Source of the DNA: Candidatus Pelagibacter sp.
GTDB lineage: Bacteria > Pseudomonadota > Alphaproteobacteria > Pelagibacterales > Pelagibacteraceae
Direction of reading: 5' to 3'
DNA: 64,000 nucleotides
Assembly (NCBI GenBank): GCA_028139285.1
Contig: JAOINI010000004.1
Span: 1 to 64,000 of the forward strand
In this document: positions 8,756 through 16,743 of the stretch, piece after piece
Numbering within the stretch: position 1 is the first letter of the stretch
Layout: each line of letters starts with the position of its first letter
Notes under the pieces: generated by a model
Seen by the model: the letters and a program-made list of their open reading frames with translations, nothing else
Told to the model about the DNA's origin: nothing
Databases searched by the model: none
Program-made: the position numbers and the translations under genes

Positions 8756-10859
8756 AGAAAATTTTTCTCCTGAGTATCCTGGTGCAGTATCTTTGTTTGT
8801 TTATGAAACTACTAAAATTAGTAAATTTAGAAAAAATATAACAATATTTGGGAATACTAATTTTAAAAAAAAATTTAATTTGAAATATATAAATATAGAT
8901 TTAAGAAAAAATCTTTTTAGCAGTCAAACAAAGAATTATGTAAAAAAATTTGTTAAACTTGAAAAAAAAAATGACTCAACAATTATTGAAATTCACAACA
9001 GACCTAGTTACATTCAAATTTTATCAAAAGAAATTAAAAGAAAAATATTAGTCCTATATTTTCATAATGATCCCTTATCAATGGACGGATCTAAAACTAT
9101 CCAAGAAAGAAAATACTTACTTAAAACTTGTTATAAAATTATATTTAACAGCTCCTGGTCAAAAAAAAGATTTTTGGAAGGTCTAGAAAATAAATTTGTA
9201 AATAGTGATAAATTACTAATTTTTCACCAATCTGCTAATAAAGGATCTATTGATCTTGTAAATAAAAAAGAAAAATGGATAACTTTTGTTGGGAAACTTA
9301 ATAAAGCAAAAGGATATGATGTTTTTGCATCCGCTATAAAAAAAGTTCTTAATAGAAATGCAAGTTGGAAAGCAAAAATAATTGGTGATGAAAAAAGAGA
9401 AAAAATTATTCTTGAGCATGATAGAGCTCATATTTTAGGATTTAAAAAACATAGTGAAGTTTTACAAATTTTTAAAAAAACAAGCATAGCTGTTGCCTGT
9501 TCTCGTTGGGAAGAGCCTTTCGGCAGAACTAGTTTGGAGGCCTCAGCAAATGGCTGTGCTGTTGTGATAACAAATAAGGGTGGACTGCCTGAAACTGTTA
9601 CAGATGCCAAAATTTTAAAACGACTTAGTGTAAAAGAATTAACAAATACAATCAATTACCTCATCAAAAATGAAAAAATAAGAAGAAAACTTCAAAAATT
9701 ATCTATTAAAAATTTTTATTTAACCCATTCTTTTGTAGCAGCATCAATTGATAATTATAGGTCAGAGAAAATAAGCTATTTAAAGAGAATAAATACAAAG
9801 AAAAATATTAAAAATTTAAGAATTTTACATATTACTAATTTTAATGAAAGACTAGACGGCAGACTTTTTTTTAATACCGGTAGGAGAATAAATAACGGTT
9901 TTATAAGACTTGGTCATAGTGTTTTAGGTTTTAGTGATAGGGATATTCAAAAATATTATAAAAATATAAGAGACTTCAAAGGAGCTAAGACCTTAAATGA
10001 GAAGCTCAGAAAAACTTGTTATAATTATAAACCAGATATAATTATGCTTGGACATGCCGACCTAATATCTTCAGAACAGATTGCTGAACTAAGGAATGAT
10101 TATCCAAATGTAAAATTTGGACAATGGTTTTTAGATCCTTTGAATAAAAAGGGACCTGATTATGAAAGAAATAAAAGTCGGATTCTTGACAAAATTGACC
10201 ATTTAGATGCTTCTTTTGTTACAACGAGTCCTTCAGTGTTAAATTTCTTGCCGAAAAATAATAATAACTTCTACATACCAAATCCTAGCGATGACTCCTT
10301 TGAAACTTTAAATAATTTTTCAAAACCATGTAATGTTGATGTTTTTTTTGCACTTAGCCATGGTGTGCATAGAGGTGTTTTAAAATCAGGTAAAATTGAT
10401 GACAGAATAACTTTCCTAAAAAATTTAACTGAAAAAACACCAGATGTTAAATTTGACATATACGGTATAGATAAAATTCAACCTATTTGGGCAGATCATT
10501 ATTTTAAAACAATAGCAAATGCAAAGATGGGTCTAAACCTAAGTAGAGGTGATGCAATTAAATATTACAGTAGTGATAGAATAACACAAATTGTTGGGAA
10601 TGGTTTGGTTTGTTTAATTGATGAAAAAACACAATACAGAGATTTTTTTGATGATTCCGAAATGGTTTTTTATAAAAATATAAGTGACCTATCTGAAAAA
10701 ATTTTAAAGATTTCTAGAGATGAAAAAATAAGGAAATCTATCGCAAAAAAAGGTAAGAAAAAGTATATGAAATATTTTAATTCAACATTAGTTGCTGATT
10801 TTATAATCAACAAGACTCTAGGTAGATTTGCTAGAAAAAAATATCATTGGCATGATTAA
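8727..10859 (+). CDS. Two-domain glycosyltransferase (GT4-like, both halves GT-B)
   Basis: At 710 residues this is about twice the length of a normal GT-B glycosyltransferase. Residues 1-350 form a GT4 protein with TFVGKLNKAKGYD near 183-195 and the donor-binding SRWEEPFGRTSLEA near 258-271. Residues from about 363, starting with LRILHITNF, form a second GT-B-like unit with WFLDP near 471 and a C-terminal segment RITQIVGNGLVCL resembling the Glyco_trans_1_2/DUF3880 type. The first domain keeps the E-x7-E-type region. It probably assembles a surface polysaccharide or LPS glycan in the cytoplasm. The start MKISILLPYKE is convincing despite the 29-bp overlap with the upstream gene. Confidence 0.8.
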   Translation: MKISILLPYKENFSPEYPGAVSLFVYETTKISKFRKNITIFGNTNFKKKFNLKYINIDLRKNLFSSQTKNYVKKFVKLEKKNDSTIIEIHNRPSYIQILSKEIKRKILVLYFHNDPLSMDGSKTIQERKYLLKTCYKIIFNSSWSKKRFLEGLENKFVNSDKLLIFHQSANKGSIDLVNKKEKWITFVGKLNKAKGYDVFASAIKKVLNRNASWKAKIIGDEKREKIILEHDRAHILGFKKHSEVLQIFKKTSIAVACSRWEEPFGRTSLEASANGCAVVITNKGGLPETVTDAKILKRLSVKELTNTINYLIKNEKIRRKLQKLSIKNFYLTHSFVAASIDNYRSEKISYLKRINTKKNIKNLRILHITNFNERLDGRLFFNTGRRINNGFIRLGHSVLGFSDRDIQKYYKNIRDFKGAKTLNEKLRKTCYNYKPDIIMLGHADLISSEQIAELRNDYPNVKFGQWFLDPLNKKGPDYERNKSRILDKIDHLDASFVTTSPSVLNFLPKNNNNFYIPNPSDDSFETLNNFSKPCNVDVFFALSHGVHRGVLKSGKIDDRITFLKNLTEKTPDVKFDIYGIDKIQPIWADHYFKTIANAKMGLNLSRGDAIKYYSSDRITQIVGNGLVCLIDEKTQYRDFFDDSEMVFYKNISDLSEKILKISRDEKIRKSIAKKGKKKYMKYFNSTLVADFIINKTLGRFARKKYHWHD

Positions 10860-11860
10860 TGAAAAAGTTTCTTATTTTCCGAACAGATAGAGTAGGGGAT
10901 TTTATACTTACCTGTATCTTAATTAAATCTATAAAAAGAAATAGACCAGATTCTGAAATTACTGTTATATGCTCTGATCAAAATTATGATTATGTTAAAA
11001 ATTATAGCTTGGTTGATAATGCAAAACTATATCCTAAAAAATTTATAAATAAGGTTTTTTTCTTTCTTACAATGATCAAAAGCGATTACGATTGTGTTCT
11101 ATCATTAGATGGCAAAAAGAGATCTATTTTTGGATGTGTTATTTCTAAAGCAAAATTAAAGATCATGACTGTAACAAAGAAAATTTATAAAAATATTTTT
11201 TTTAATCTCAAAGACAATATTCTTTTTATTAAAGATTTTAAATCAAGAATTGAAGAATTTAAATTTATTTTGAGGAAAGTTGAAATAGATTATTCTGATA
11301 AAGATTTGGATATTTTTGATAGTGAAAAAATTAAATCTAATTTAGATATAATAAACGGAATCTCAGACAAATCATTCAACCAGCTTCATCTTGACGAAAA
11401 ATGGATTACTGAGTCATATAGAGGAAAGAGAAAATCTAGAAATTTTAAGCCTATAAATGCCTCAATAGAACAAATGTGTAATTTTATAAGGGAATTCGTA
11501 AAAAAATCACAAAAAGATCTGGTCATATCTGCCGGAGCCGAAACAAATAGCTTAATTATTGGCGTCAAAGAAAATTTTCACAAAAATGATATTTCTTTTT
11601 TGAATGGTAGAAAAATAATAATCTTGGATAATATATCTTTTACAGATTTAAAACTAATTATAAAAAAAGCAAATATAGTTATTGCCTGTCATGGCTCACC
11701 AGCACACGTTGCCTCTTCATTTAATACTAAAATAATAGATATTTTTGATCAGAAAAACGAGGAATTTTATAAATTCTATACAAACCATCTAAGAAATTAT
11801 AAATATTTATATAGAGAAGATTTTAGTATTTTAGCAAAAAATATCTTACAGTTAGTTTAG
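10859..11860 (+). CDS. Glycosyltransferase family 9 (heptosyltransferase-like) protein
   Basis: A 333-residue protein whose N-terminus KKFLIFRTDRVGDFILTC matches the GT9 acceptor-site loop, in which an Asp acts in catalysis (RxDRxGD). The C-terminal lobe contains SAGAETNSL and ANIVIACHGSPAHVASSF, positioned like the ADP-heptose-binding loop, where H-G-S-PAH replaces the more common D-S-G-PxH. Family members add heptose or other sugars to LPS. The ATG overlaps the stop of the double glycosyltransferase by 1 bp. The gene is convergent with the FkbM gene with a 4-bp overlap. Substrate unknown; the family call is fairly safe. Confidence 0.75.
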   Translation: MKKFLIFRTDRVGDFILTCILIKSIKRNRPDSEITVICSDQNYDYVKNYSLVDNAKLYPKKFINKVFFFLTMIKSDYDCVLSLDGKKRSIFGCVISKAKLKIMTVTKKIYKNIFFNLKDNILFIKDFKSRIEEFKFILRKVEIDYSDKDLDIFDSEKIKSNLDIINGISDKSFNQLHLDEKWITESYRGKRKSRNFKPINASIEQMCNFIREFVKKSQKDLVISAGAETNSLIIGVKENFHKNDISFLNGRKIIILDNISFTDLKLIIKKANIVIACHGSPAHVASSFNTKIIDIFDQKNEEFYKFYTNHLRNYKYLYREDFSILAKNILQLV

Positions 11861-12552
11861 ATTTTAAATTTTTTATTCACAAAAACAAGATCCGAGTTAA
11901 CCCAATTTATTAATTTATAATTATTTTTTTTCAAAAGTTTAAACGTATTGCTCTTGAGTATAAAATCTAAATTTTGATTTTGTGTTTCAATTTCTTTATT
12001 CGAAGTATTTAAGATTTCGATTACAATACAATCAATATTATATTTCTTAAATTTAAAATTTTTTAAAGCTTCATATTCATGATTTTCTATATCTATACTT
12101 AGCAAATTCAATTTTGATTTTTTGTAAGGTGAATTCTCTATTATATCGTTTAAAGTTGTTGTTTCTCTTGCAATAATTTTTTTTGGTTTTGCTTTTCTTT
12201 TTTTAACTAACTTAAAATCTACTGTATTAAGAGCTGATCGTTCATGATAAAAATAATATTTAATTTTATTTTTTTTACTACTTATTAAAGCATTTACATT
12301 ATAATCTTTTTTTCTTAAATTTTTAAATTCTTTGATAGATTTTTGATCTGCATCAATATTTATTCCTTCCCAGCCTCTTTTATGAAGTAAATATGTATTA
12401 TTATGTTTTATTGGATGGTTGCATCCTAAATCTATATAAATTCCTTTTTTCATTTTAGAAAACATTCTATCAATAATTAAATCAACGCCACTAATAGAAT
12501 AAGAGATCTTGGTATACTTATTATAATAAATCTTTTTAAGAATATTTTTCAT
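11857..12552 (-). CDS. FkbM family SAM-dependent methyltransferase
   Basis: A 231-residue class I methyltransferase. The SAM-binding motif YIDLGCNHP is at residues 39-47, followed by the FkbM-typical RGWEGINIDAD. The later blocks ALISSKKNK and LLSIDIENHEYEALKNF are diagnostic for FkbM proteins. These enzymes usually methylate sugars or other hydroxyls in surface glycans, which fits the two glycosyltransferase genes alongside. Its ATG overlaps the stop codon of the upstream tyrosine recombinase gene by 4 bp, so recombinase and methyltransferase are probably co-transcribed and translationally coupled. That pairing is unusual. Confidence 0.85.
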   Translation of the reverse strand: MKNILKKIYYNKYTKISYSISGVDLIIDRMFSKMKKGIYIDLGCNHPIKHNNTYLLHKRGWEGINIDADQKSIKEFKNLRKKDYNVNALISSKKNKIKYYFYHERSALNTVDFKLVKKRKAKPKKIIARETTTLNDIIENSPYKKSKLNLLSIDIENHEYEALKNFKFKKYNIDCIVIEILNTSNKEIETQNQNLDFILKSNTFKLLKKNNYKLINWVNSDLVFVNKKFKI

Positions 12553-13463
12553 TTATTTGAAATTTTATTTAATGCATTATTTTTAAACAAATCGGCTTCT
12601 TTAATATATCTTCGCACCATATCTACTGATTTATGTCCAGTCATTGCCATGATGTTTCTTTCGTCAGCTCCATATTCAGCCGTTGTTGTAGCAAAACCAG
12701 ATCTAAGACTGTGACCAGCATATTTTTTTTCATCTAAACCTACACTTAGAGCATGTTTCTTTATTATCAAAGCTACATTCTTATCTGATATGGGAAAAAC
12801 TAAATCATTTTTATTTTCAATCATCCAGTTTCTAAGATGACCGACTGGGCAATATTCTATATATTTGAAAGAGGGGATTGCTTTAGTCATTCCCTCTCCA
12901 GATTGATCAGATTTTGATTTTTTAACAAAGATTTTTACCCCTTCGTTGACAAATTCAACATCATCTCTTGTAATGGCTACAAGCTCTGATCTTCTAAATC
13001 CCCCTGAGAAACCAACTAAAATTAAAGTTTTGTCCCTTAATTTTTTGAATTCACTAACTTTGGAGTCATTTATTGCTTTAATAATTTGTTTTAAATTATT
13101 AAATAATAATGGTTTTTTTGCTTTTTGATGAATTCCTATTTGTCTTTTAATACCTAATAAATTTTCAACGATTATTGGATGTTTCGTATCTAAATAATGA
13201 CCTTTGTATTTATGCATTACGTTTATAGACGCTAAACGTCTTTTTAAAGTACTGTATTTAGATTGTTTCGATAGGTGTGTCATGTATAGAGAGACTATCT
13301 TAGGATCTGTGGGCATGCTTTTCATCCCATGTTTTGAGCAAAATAATGCAAAGTCGTTAAAATCAGATTTATAGGCTCGAATAGTATTTTTAGCTTTAGA
13401 TAGCTTTAAATTGTCTAAAGTTTCAATTTCAAGTTTTTTAATTTCAGTTGTTAGATCTTTCAT
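12549..13463 (-). CDS. Cre-like tyrosine recombinase / site-specific integrase
   Basis: A complete 304-residue tyrosine recombinase. The N-terminal SAM-like core-binding domain spans about 10-110. The catalytic set is intact: Arg157 in GFRRSEL, Lys in KKSKSDQ near 182-184, His251 and Arg254 in AGHSLRSGF, His277 in TGHKS and nucleophile Tyr286 in RRYI. The phrasing GFRRSELVAI, KSDQSGEG and AGHSLRSGFATT fits the Cre-like subgroup better than XerC/D. No other phage gene is present nearby, so this is not an intact prophage. An 11-7-11 inverted repeat begins 1 bp upstream of its ATG. It sits between surface-glycan genes and a DNA-repair gene and overlaps the FkbM gene. Confidence 0.9.
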   Translation of the reverse strand: MKDLTTEIKKLEIETLDNLKLSKAKNTIRAYKSDFNDFALFCSKHGMKSMPTDPKIVSLYMTHLSKQSKYSTLKRRLASINVMHKYKGHYLDTKHPIIVENLLGIKRQIGIHQKAKKPLLFNNLKQIIKAINDSKVSEFKKLRDKTLILVGFSGGFRRSELVAITRDDVEFVNEGVKIFVKKSKSDQSGEGMTKAIPSFKYIEYCPVGHLRNWMIENKNDLVFPISDKNVALIIKKHALSVGLDEKKYAGHSLRSGFATTTAEYGADERNIMAMTGHKSVDMVRRYIKEADLFKNNALNKISNK

Positions 13464-13464
13464 A

Positions 13465-13493
13465 ATTTCCGATAACCATTAATTATCGGAAAT
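13465..13493. repeat. 11-7-11 perfect inverted repeat at the recombinase start (candidate recombination core site or operator)
   Basis: ATTTCCGATAA (13465-13475) and its exact reverse complement TTATCGGAAAT (13483-13493) flank a 7-nt asymmetric spacer CCATTAA. Two more base pairs outside (13462-13463 with 13495-13496) match after one mismatch. The layout resembles core sites of tyrosine recombinases (dif 11-6-11, loxP 13-8-13), and the outer AAAT/inner TTAT of each arm resemble a dif half-site. An autoregulatory operator or leader hairpin is the alternative. Confidence 0.7.
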
Positions 13494-13513
13494 AATATAT
13501 TAAGTGATTTTAT

Positions 13514-13705
13514 ATGTCAATAAGTATAATTTTAAAGATCATGATTAAATTTATTCTTCCAATAGCAGTATTTATTGCAGCCGTTTATGGAATTTCGTAT
13601 TTCTGGACTAACTCGAGTTCAAAAGGCAAAAAGATGATAGCTTTAAGCTTAATAATAGGCCTTTTAATAGGCATAACTCTAACAATTTTCTTAATATTTG
13701 ACTAA
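13514..13705 (+). CDS. Small two-helix membrane protein, unknown function
   Basis: This 63-residue protein is almost entirely two hydrophobic helices (about residues 6-31 and 41-62) separated by a polar turn with WTNSSSKGKK. No Cys or catalytic motif is visible. Its stop TAA shares a base with the ATG of the following repair gene, so the two are likely one operon reading away from the recombinase. I do not recognise a named family. It is probably real because of the coupled start and the tight packing. Confidence 0.6.
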   Translation: MSISIILKIMIKFILPIAVFIAAVYGISYFWTNSSSKGKKMIALSLIIGLLIGITLTIFLIFD

Positions 13706-13980
13706 TGAAACTAGTAGGAACTGAATTTCAGTTAAAAGTATGGGCTTATTTGAGAAAAATACCTCGTGGAAGCGTTAAAACCTACTCTCAAGTCGCAAAA
13801 GCCATCGGAAAACCGCTTGCTGTGCGTGCTGTAGCCAATGCTATAGGAAAAAACCCCTATGCACCCAAAATACCTTGCCATAGAGTGATTAGATCTGATG
13901 GATCACTTGGTGGCTATTCAGGCAAAGGAGGAGTTAAAACTAAGAGATTTTTGCTTCAAAAGGAGGGTATAACGCTCTAG
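13705..13980 (+). CDS. Minimal methylated-DNA-protein cysteine methyltransferase-type protein
   Basis: A 91-residue protein equal to just the C-terminal DNA-binding/active-site domain of Ogt/AGT enzymes. The alkyl-accepting Cys58 lies in the intact IPCHRVIR motif. The arginine-finger helix AVRAVANAIGKNP (39-51) and the glycine loop LGGYSGKGG (68-76) are present. Family enzymes are usually ~160-180 residues with an N-terminal domain. Alkyltransferase-like proteins (ATL) are this short but have Trp instead of Cys in the motif. This one combines ATL-like length with a reactive Cys. It is cytoplasmic and repairs or flags O6-alkylguanine. Confidence 0.82.
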   Translation: MKLVGTEFQLKVWAYLRKIPRGSVKTYSQVAKAIGKPLAVRAVANAIGKNPYAPKIPCHRVIRSDGSLGGYSGKGGVKTKRFLLQKEGITL

Positions 13981-14390
13981 AATTGTTATTTGGCGGGCGA
14001 TCTGGTCTATTGCCCCCTATTTCATTGTATTTTTTATCCACACACCAGTAGGTTGTACGCTAAAATCATTAATTCCAAAAAAAATGACCTCTATGGCCAT
14101 TTAAACGGTATATTCCTAATATGCAGAGCTTCTAAAAATATTGAATATTACTGTTTCTAAACTGCTCTAAAACACCCTATTTTAAAAGATTTATTGATAT
14201 ATTCATTTAATATTTGATCAATTTTATCGCTAAGACGTAATTTTTATAGATTTTTAAAGGGATTTATTATTTTTTCTTATTAAATAGGTTAAATTTATTG
14301 TCATTTATAGAGGTTTTCTCATATATATATAAATAATACTTACCTATTAATGAATATTATACATTAAGTAATCTACGTAAACTACTGTAT
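13981..14390. other. 410-bp stretch without a recognisable gene
   Basis: This is the longest gap in the window; most gaps are below 100 bp. No open frame of credible length or codon style is present on either strand. Visible structure is limited: a 6-bp hairpin GGGCGA/TTGCCC near 13995-14016 just after the repair gene, TTAATG/CATTAA around 14348-14368, and an otherwise very AT-rich centre. It could hold a small RNA, a decayed gene or integration debris. I see no tRNA, riboswitch or CRISPR signature. Confidence 0.5.
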
Positions 14391-15290
14391 TTATTGGAAA
14401 TATTTAAGACTTAAATAAACTACAATAGGGATAGTTACAAATGACATTAATGTTGAAGTAACTATAACGCTAGCAATACTATCGACCACCCTTTTCTCTG
14501 AATACATCGATCCTACCAAGTAAGTTAGAATAGCACTAGGCATTGCAGATTGAATCAAAAGCACTCCAGCAGCCAATCCAGAAAGGTTTAAATATTTAAT
14601 TAAAGAAAATCCAATTACTGGACCAATTACAATTCTAATAACGCTTAAAACAGATGCATTTAACCATGAAACAACTTTTAGCTTTGTTAAAGCTATGCCT
14701 AAGGACATAAGAACTAGAAATATTGTAGCGTAGGTTAATAAAAAAGTAGTATTTACTACAAAACCAGGGACCTCCCAATCAAAATATAAAACTAATACCG
14801 CCGCTATTATCCCGTAAATAGGCATATTAGTAATTAATATTTTCAGTGAAAAACTTTTTTTTGCTAAAAGAACCCCTAAAGTGAAGTGAAGCAAGATAAT
14901 TACAGATGCGATTGCTGAAGCTATACCTAAACCTTCTGAACCATAGGCAAATAAACAAATAGGTATACCCATATTACCGGTATTTGGTAATATTAATGGC
15001 GGAAGTTCACTTACCACGTCCTTTTTCATTAAAGCAAGAACAATTATGCCTATTACAGCAAAACCTCCGATTATAATTAAAGCATAAATAAAATATTCTA
15101 TGAAAGTTTCCAAAGTTACACCAGTAGAAGTAATTGTGTAAAAGATCATTGCAGGTGTACCAACATTACCAGCTAATGTAGTTATAAAATCAGTATTAAA
15201 ATTAGGATCTTTTTTTCCAAGGTAATAGCCTATACCAATAACAAAAAATACCGGAAGTATGACATCTATCAGCTTGATATAGAGTTCCAT
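14391..15290 (-). CDS. AEC (auxin efflux carrier) family transporter
   Basis: A 299-residue inner-membrane protein with about ten hydrophobic helices. The N-terminal repeat IDVILPVFFVIGIGYYLG and the mid-protein GNMGIPICLFAYG are typical of the AEC/malonate-malate permease family (mdcF-like). The C-terminal half LIQSAMPSAILTYLV matches the second inverted repeat. Bacterial members move small carboxylates. The start codon ATG overlaps the stop of the upstream SbmA-like gene by 1 bp, so these are one operon. The substrate is unknown. Confidence 0.85.
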   Translation of the reverse strand: MELYIKLIDVILPVFFVIGIGYYLGKKDPNFNTDFITTLAGNVGTPAMIFYTITSTGVTLETFIEYFIYALIIIGGFAVIGIIVLALMKKDVVSELPPLILPNTGNMGIPICLFAYGSEGLGIASAIASVIILLHFTLGVLLAKKSFSLKILITNMPIYGIIAAVLVLYFDWEVPGFVVNTTFLLTYATIFLVLMSLGIALTKLKVVSWLNASVLSVIRIVIGPVIGFSLIKYLNLSGLAAGVLLIQSAMPSAILTYLVGSMYSEKRVVDSIASVIVTSTLMSFVTIPIVVYLSLKYFQ

Positions 15291-16297
15291 TAAACTCTTA
15301 CATCAGATTTTTGAGGTTTTCTCAACTTATTAGTATTATAATTTATAGCGGTTTCAAACTCCATTAAACGCTTATGTATAGATCTTAATTCAGTAATCCT
15401 TGTCCAATTATATAAAAATACAGAAAATGCGTCTTTTACTTCACCAAATGCATTTACTACTTGCATCATTACACCCAGAGTAAAAGCTGCTGTAAATAAT
15501 CCTGGAGCCATTATTAAGAAAGGAACTATTACGAATAATTGTCTATACCAAATAGCCCAAAGATCGAAATAACCATAGTGTAAAAATAATTTATGATAAT
15601 TAAATTTAATACCAGTAAATAGCTGTAAAATAGTTGGAGCTTGAACATAATTCTTTCTATCATCTTCACCATAAACCAATTCTTTTCTGAATGCTGCTTC
15701 AACTTTTTGATTATTATATTCAAGACCGGGTAATTTAATACCAACTAACCAACTTATTATTATTCCACCTAAACTAAGAGTGAGAGCAACCCACACTAAA
15801 GATCCAGATACATTATCTAAAAAAGGTACTGTAACATTAGATGAGAGAACCCATAAAATTGGAATGAAGGCAATTAATGTCATTATTGCTTTAACAACCT
15901 GTAACCCAATAGACTCAACTATTTTAGCAAAGTTCATACAATCTTCTTGAATTCTTTGAGAAGATCCTTCTACCTTCGCCTCAGTTGCTCTCCAATAAGG
16001 CATATAAGAAAATGTCATGGCCTCTCGCCATCTAAATGCCCATAGTCTTGTGAACCAATTAGTAAAAGCAAAGAGTGTGACGTAGGGTAAAGCTATATAT
16101 AAAAACCTTTTTATTGAATCCCAAAATTCAGATATATCACGTTTCTCCGCTGTTTGAAGAATATCATAAAAATCCTTGTACCAACTATTAAATAAAACAT
16201 CCAAATATGTTTGTAAAACAAGCAAAGTAATAATAAAAAATCCTCCGCCGTAAGACCAATAGAACCACTTCTTATCTTTAAAAAAACTTCTCCACAT
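15290..16297 (-). CDS. SbmA/BacA-like transporter
   Basis: This 335-residue membrane protein matches the transmembrane part of the SbmA/BacA family, proton-driven importers of peptides and vitamin B12-like cargo. Recognisable segments are NSWYKDFYDILQ (37-48), the WRATEAKVEGSSQRIQED block (about 103-120) and the C-terminal NWTRITELRSIHKRLMEFE. SbmA is about 400 residues, so this one is somewhat shorter at the N-terminus. It has no ATPase domain, unlike YddA. It lies 2 bp after the stop of the NDUFS4-like gene and is coupled to the AEC transporter. Cargo not determinable. Confidence 0.85.
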   Translation of the reverse strand: MWRSFFKDKKWFYWSYGGGFFIITLLVLQTYLDVLFNSWYKDFYDILQTAEKRDISEFWDSIKRFLYIALPYVTLFAFTNWFTRLWAFRWREAMTFSYMPYWRATEAKVEGSSQRIQEDCMNFAKIVESIGLQVVKAIMTLIAFIPILWVLSSNVTVPFLDNVSGSLVWVALTLSLGGIIISWLVGIKLPGLEYNNQKVEAAFRKELVYGEDDRKNYVQAPTILQLFTGIKFNYHKLFLHYGYFDLWAIWYRQLFVIVPFLIMAPGLFTAAFTLGVMMQVVNAFGEVKDAFSVFLYNWTRITELRSIHKRLMEFETAINYNTNKLRKPQKSDVRV

Positions 16298-16299
16298 AT

Positions 16300-16584
16300 T
16301 TAATCTTTAAGAAAATTATCTGCGTATGATTTAATCACAAATTTTTTTTTATTTGGTTCAACAATATTGTAAGATATATTGTTTTTTTTTGCATACTCTA
16401 CTGCTTTTTCTTTTGAAGGAAATTTTAAGATAACTTCCTCAAGAGTATCCGAGGAAGTTTCCCAACCCATAAGCGGGTTAATCGAAGGATCTTTAGTTAT
16501 AAATTCTAACACCCAATTTTTTAGTTTTCCCCTACCCGATTGCATTGCAGTTTTTGCAGGAATATATATTTTTGCTTTTTTCAT
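16300..16584 (-). CDS. NDUFS4-like complex I accessory subunit (ETC complex I subunit region)
   Basis: A 94-residue soluble protein matching the conserved region of the mitochondrial complex I subunit NDUFS4. It has KIYIPAKTAMQSGRGK at the start, WVLEF, the central INPLMGWETSSD, FPSKEKAVEYAKKN and the closing KSYADNF. This family occurs in alphaproteobacteria and mitochondria and stabilises the NADH-binding arm of complex I, so it is good evidence for an alphaproteobacterium. The gene starts 9 bp from the tRNA-Pro 3' end and is followed directly by the SbmA-like gene. Confidence 0.9.
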   Translation of the reverse strand: MKKAKIYIPAKTAMQSGRGKLKNWVLEFITKDPSINPLMGWETSSDTLEEVILKFPSKEKAVEYAKKNNISYNIVEPNKKKFVIKSYADNFLKD

Positions 16585-16593
16585 ACAATTTAA

Positions 16594-16670
<77 letters not shown>

Positions 16671-16743
16671 AACGTCTTTTTTATAGGTTAATTAAGTGAT
16701 TTTGGCAATTGAAAGATGGTCTCGATAGAAGTAAATAATATCA

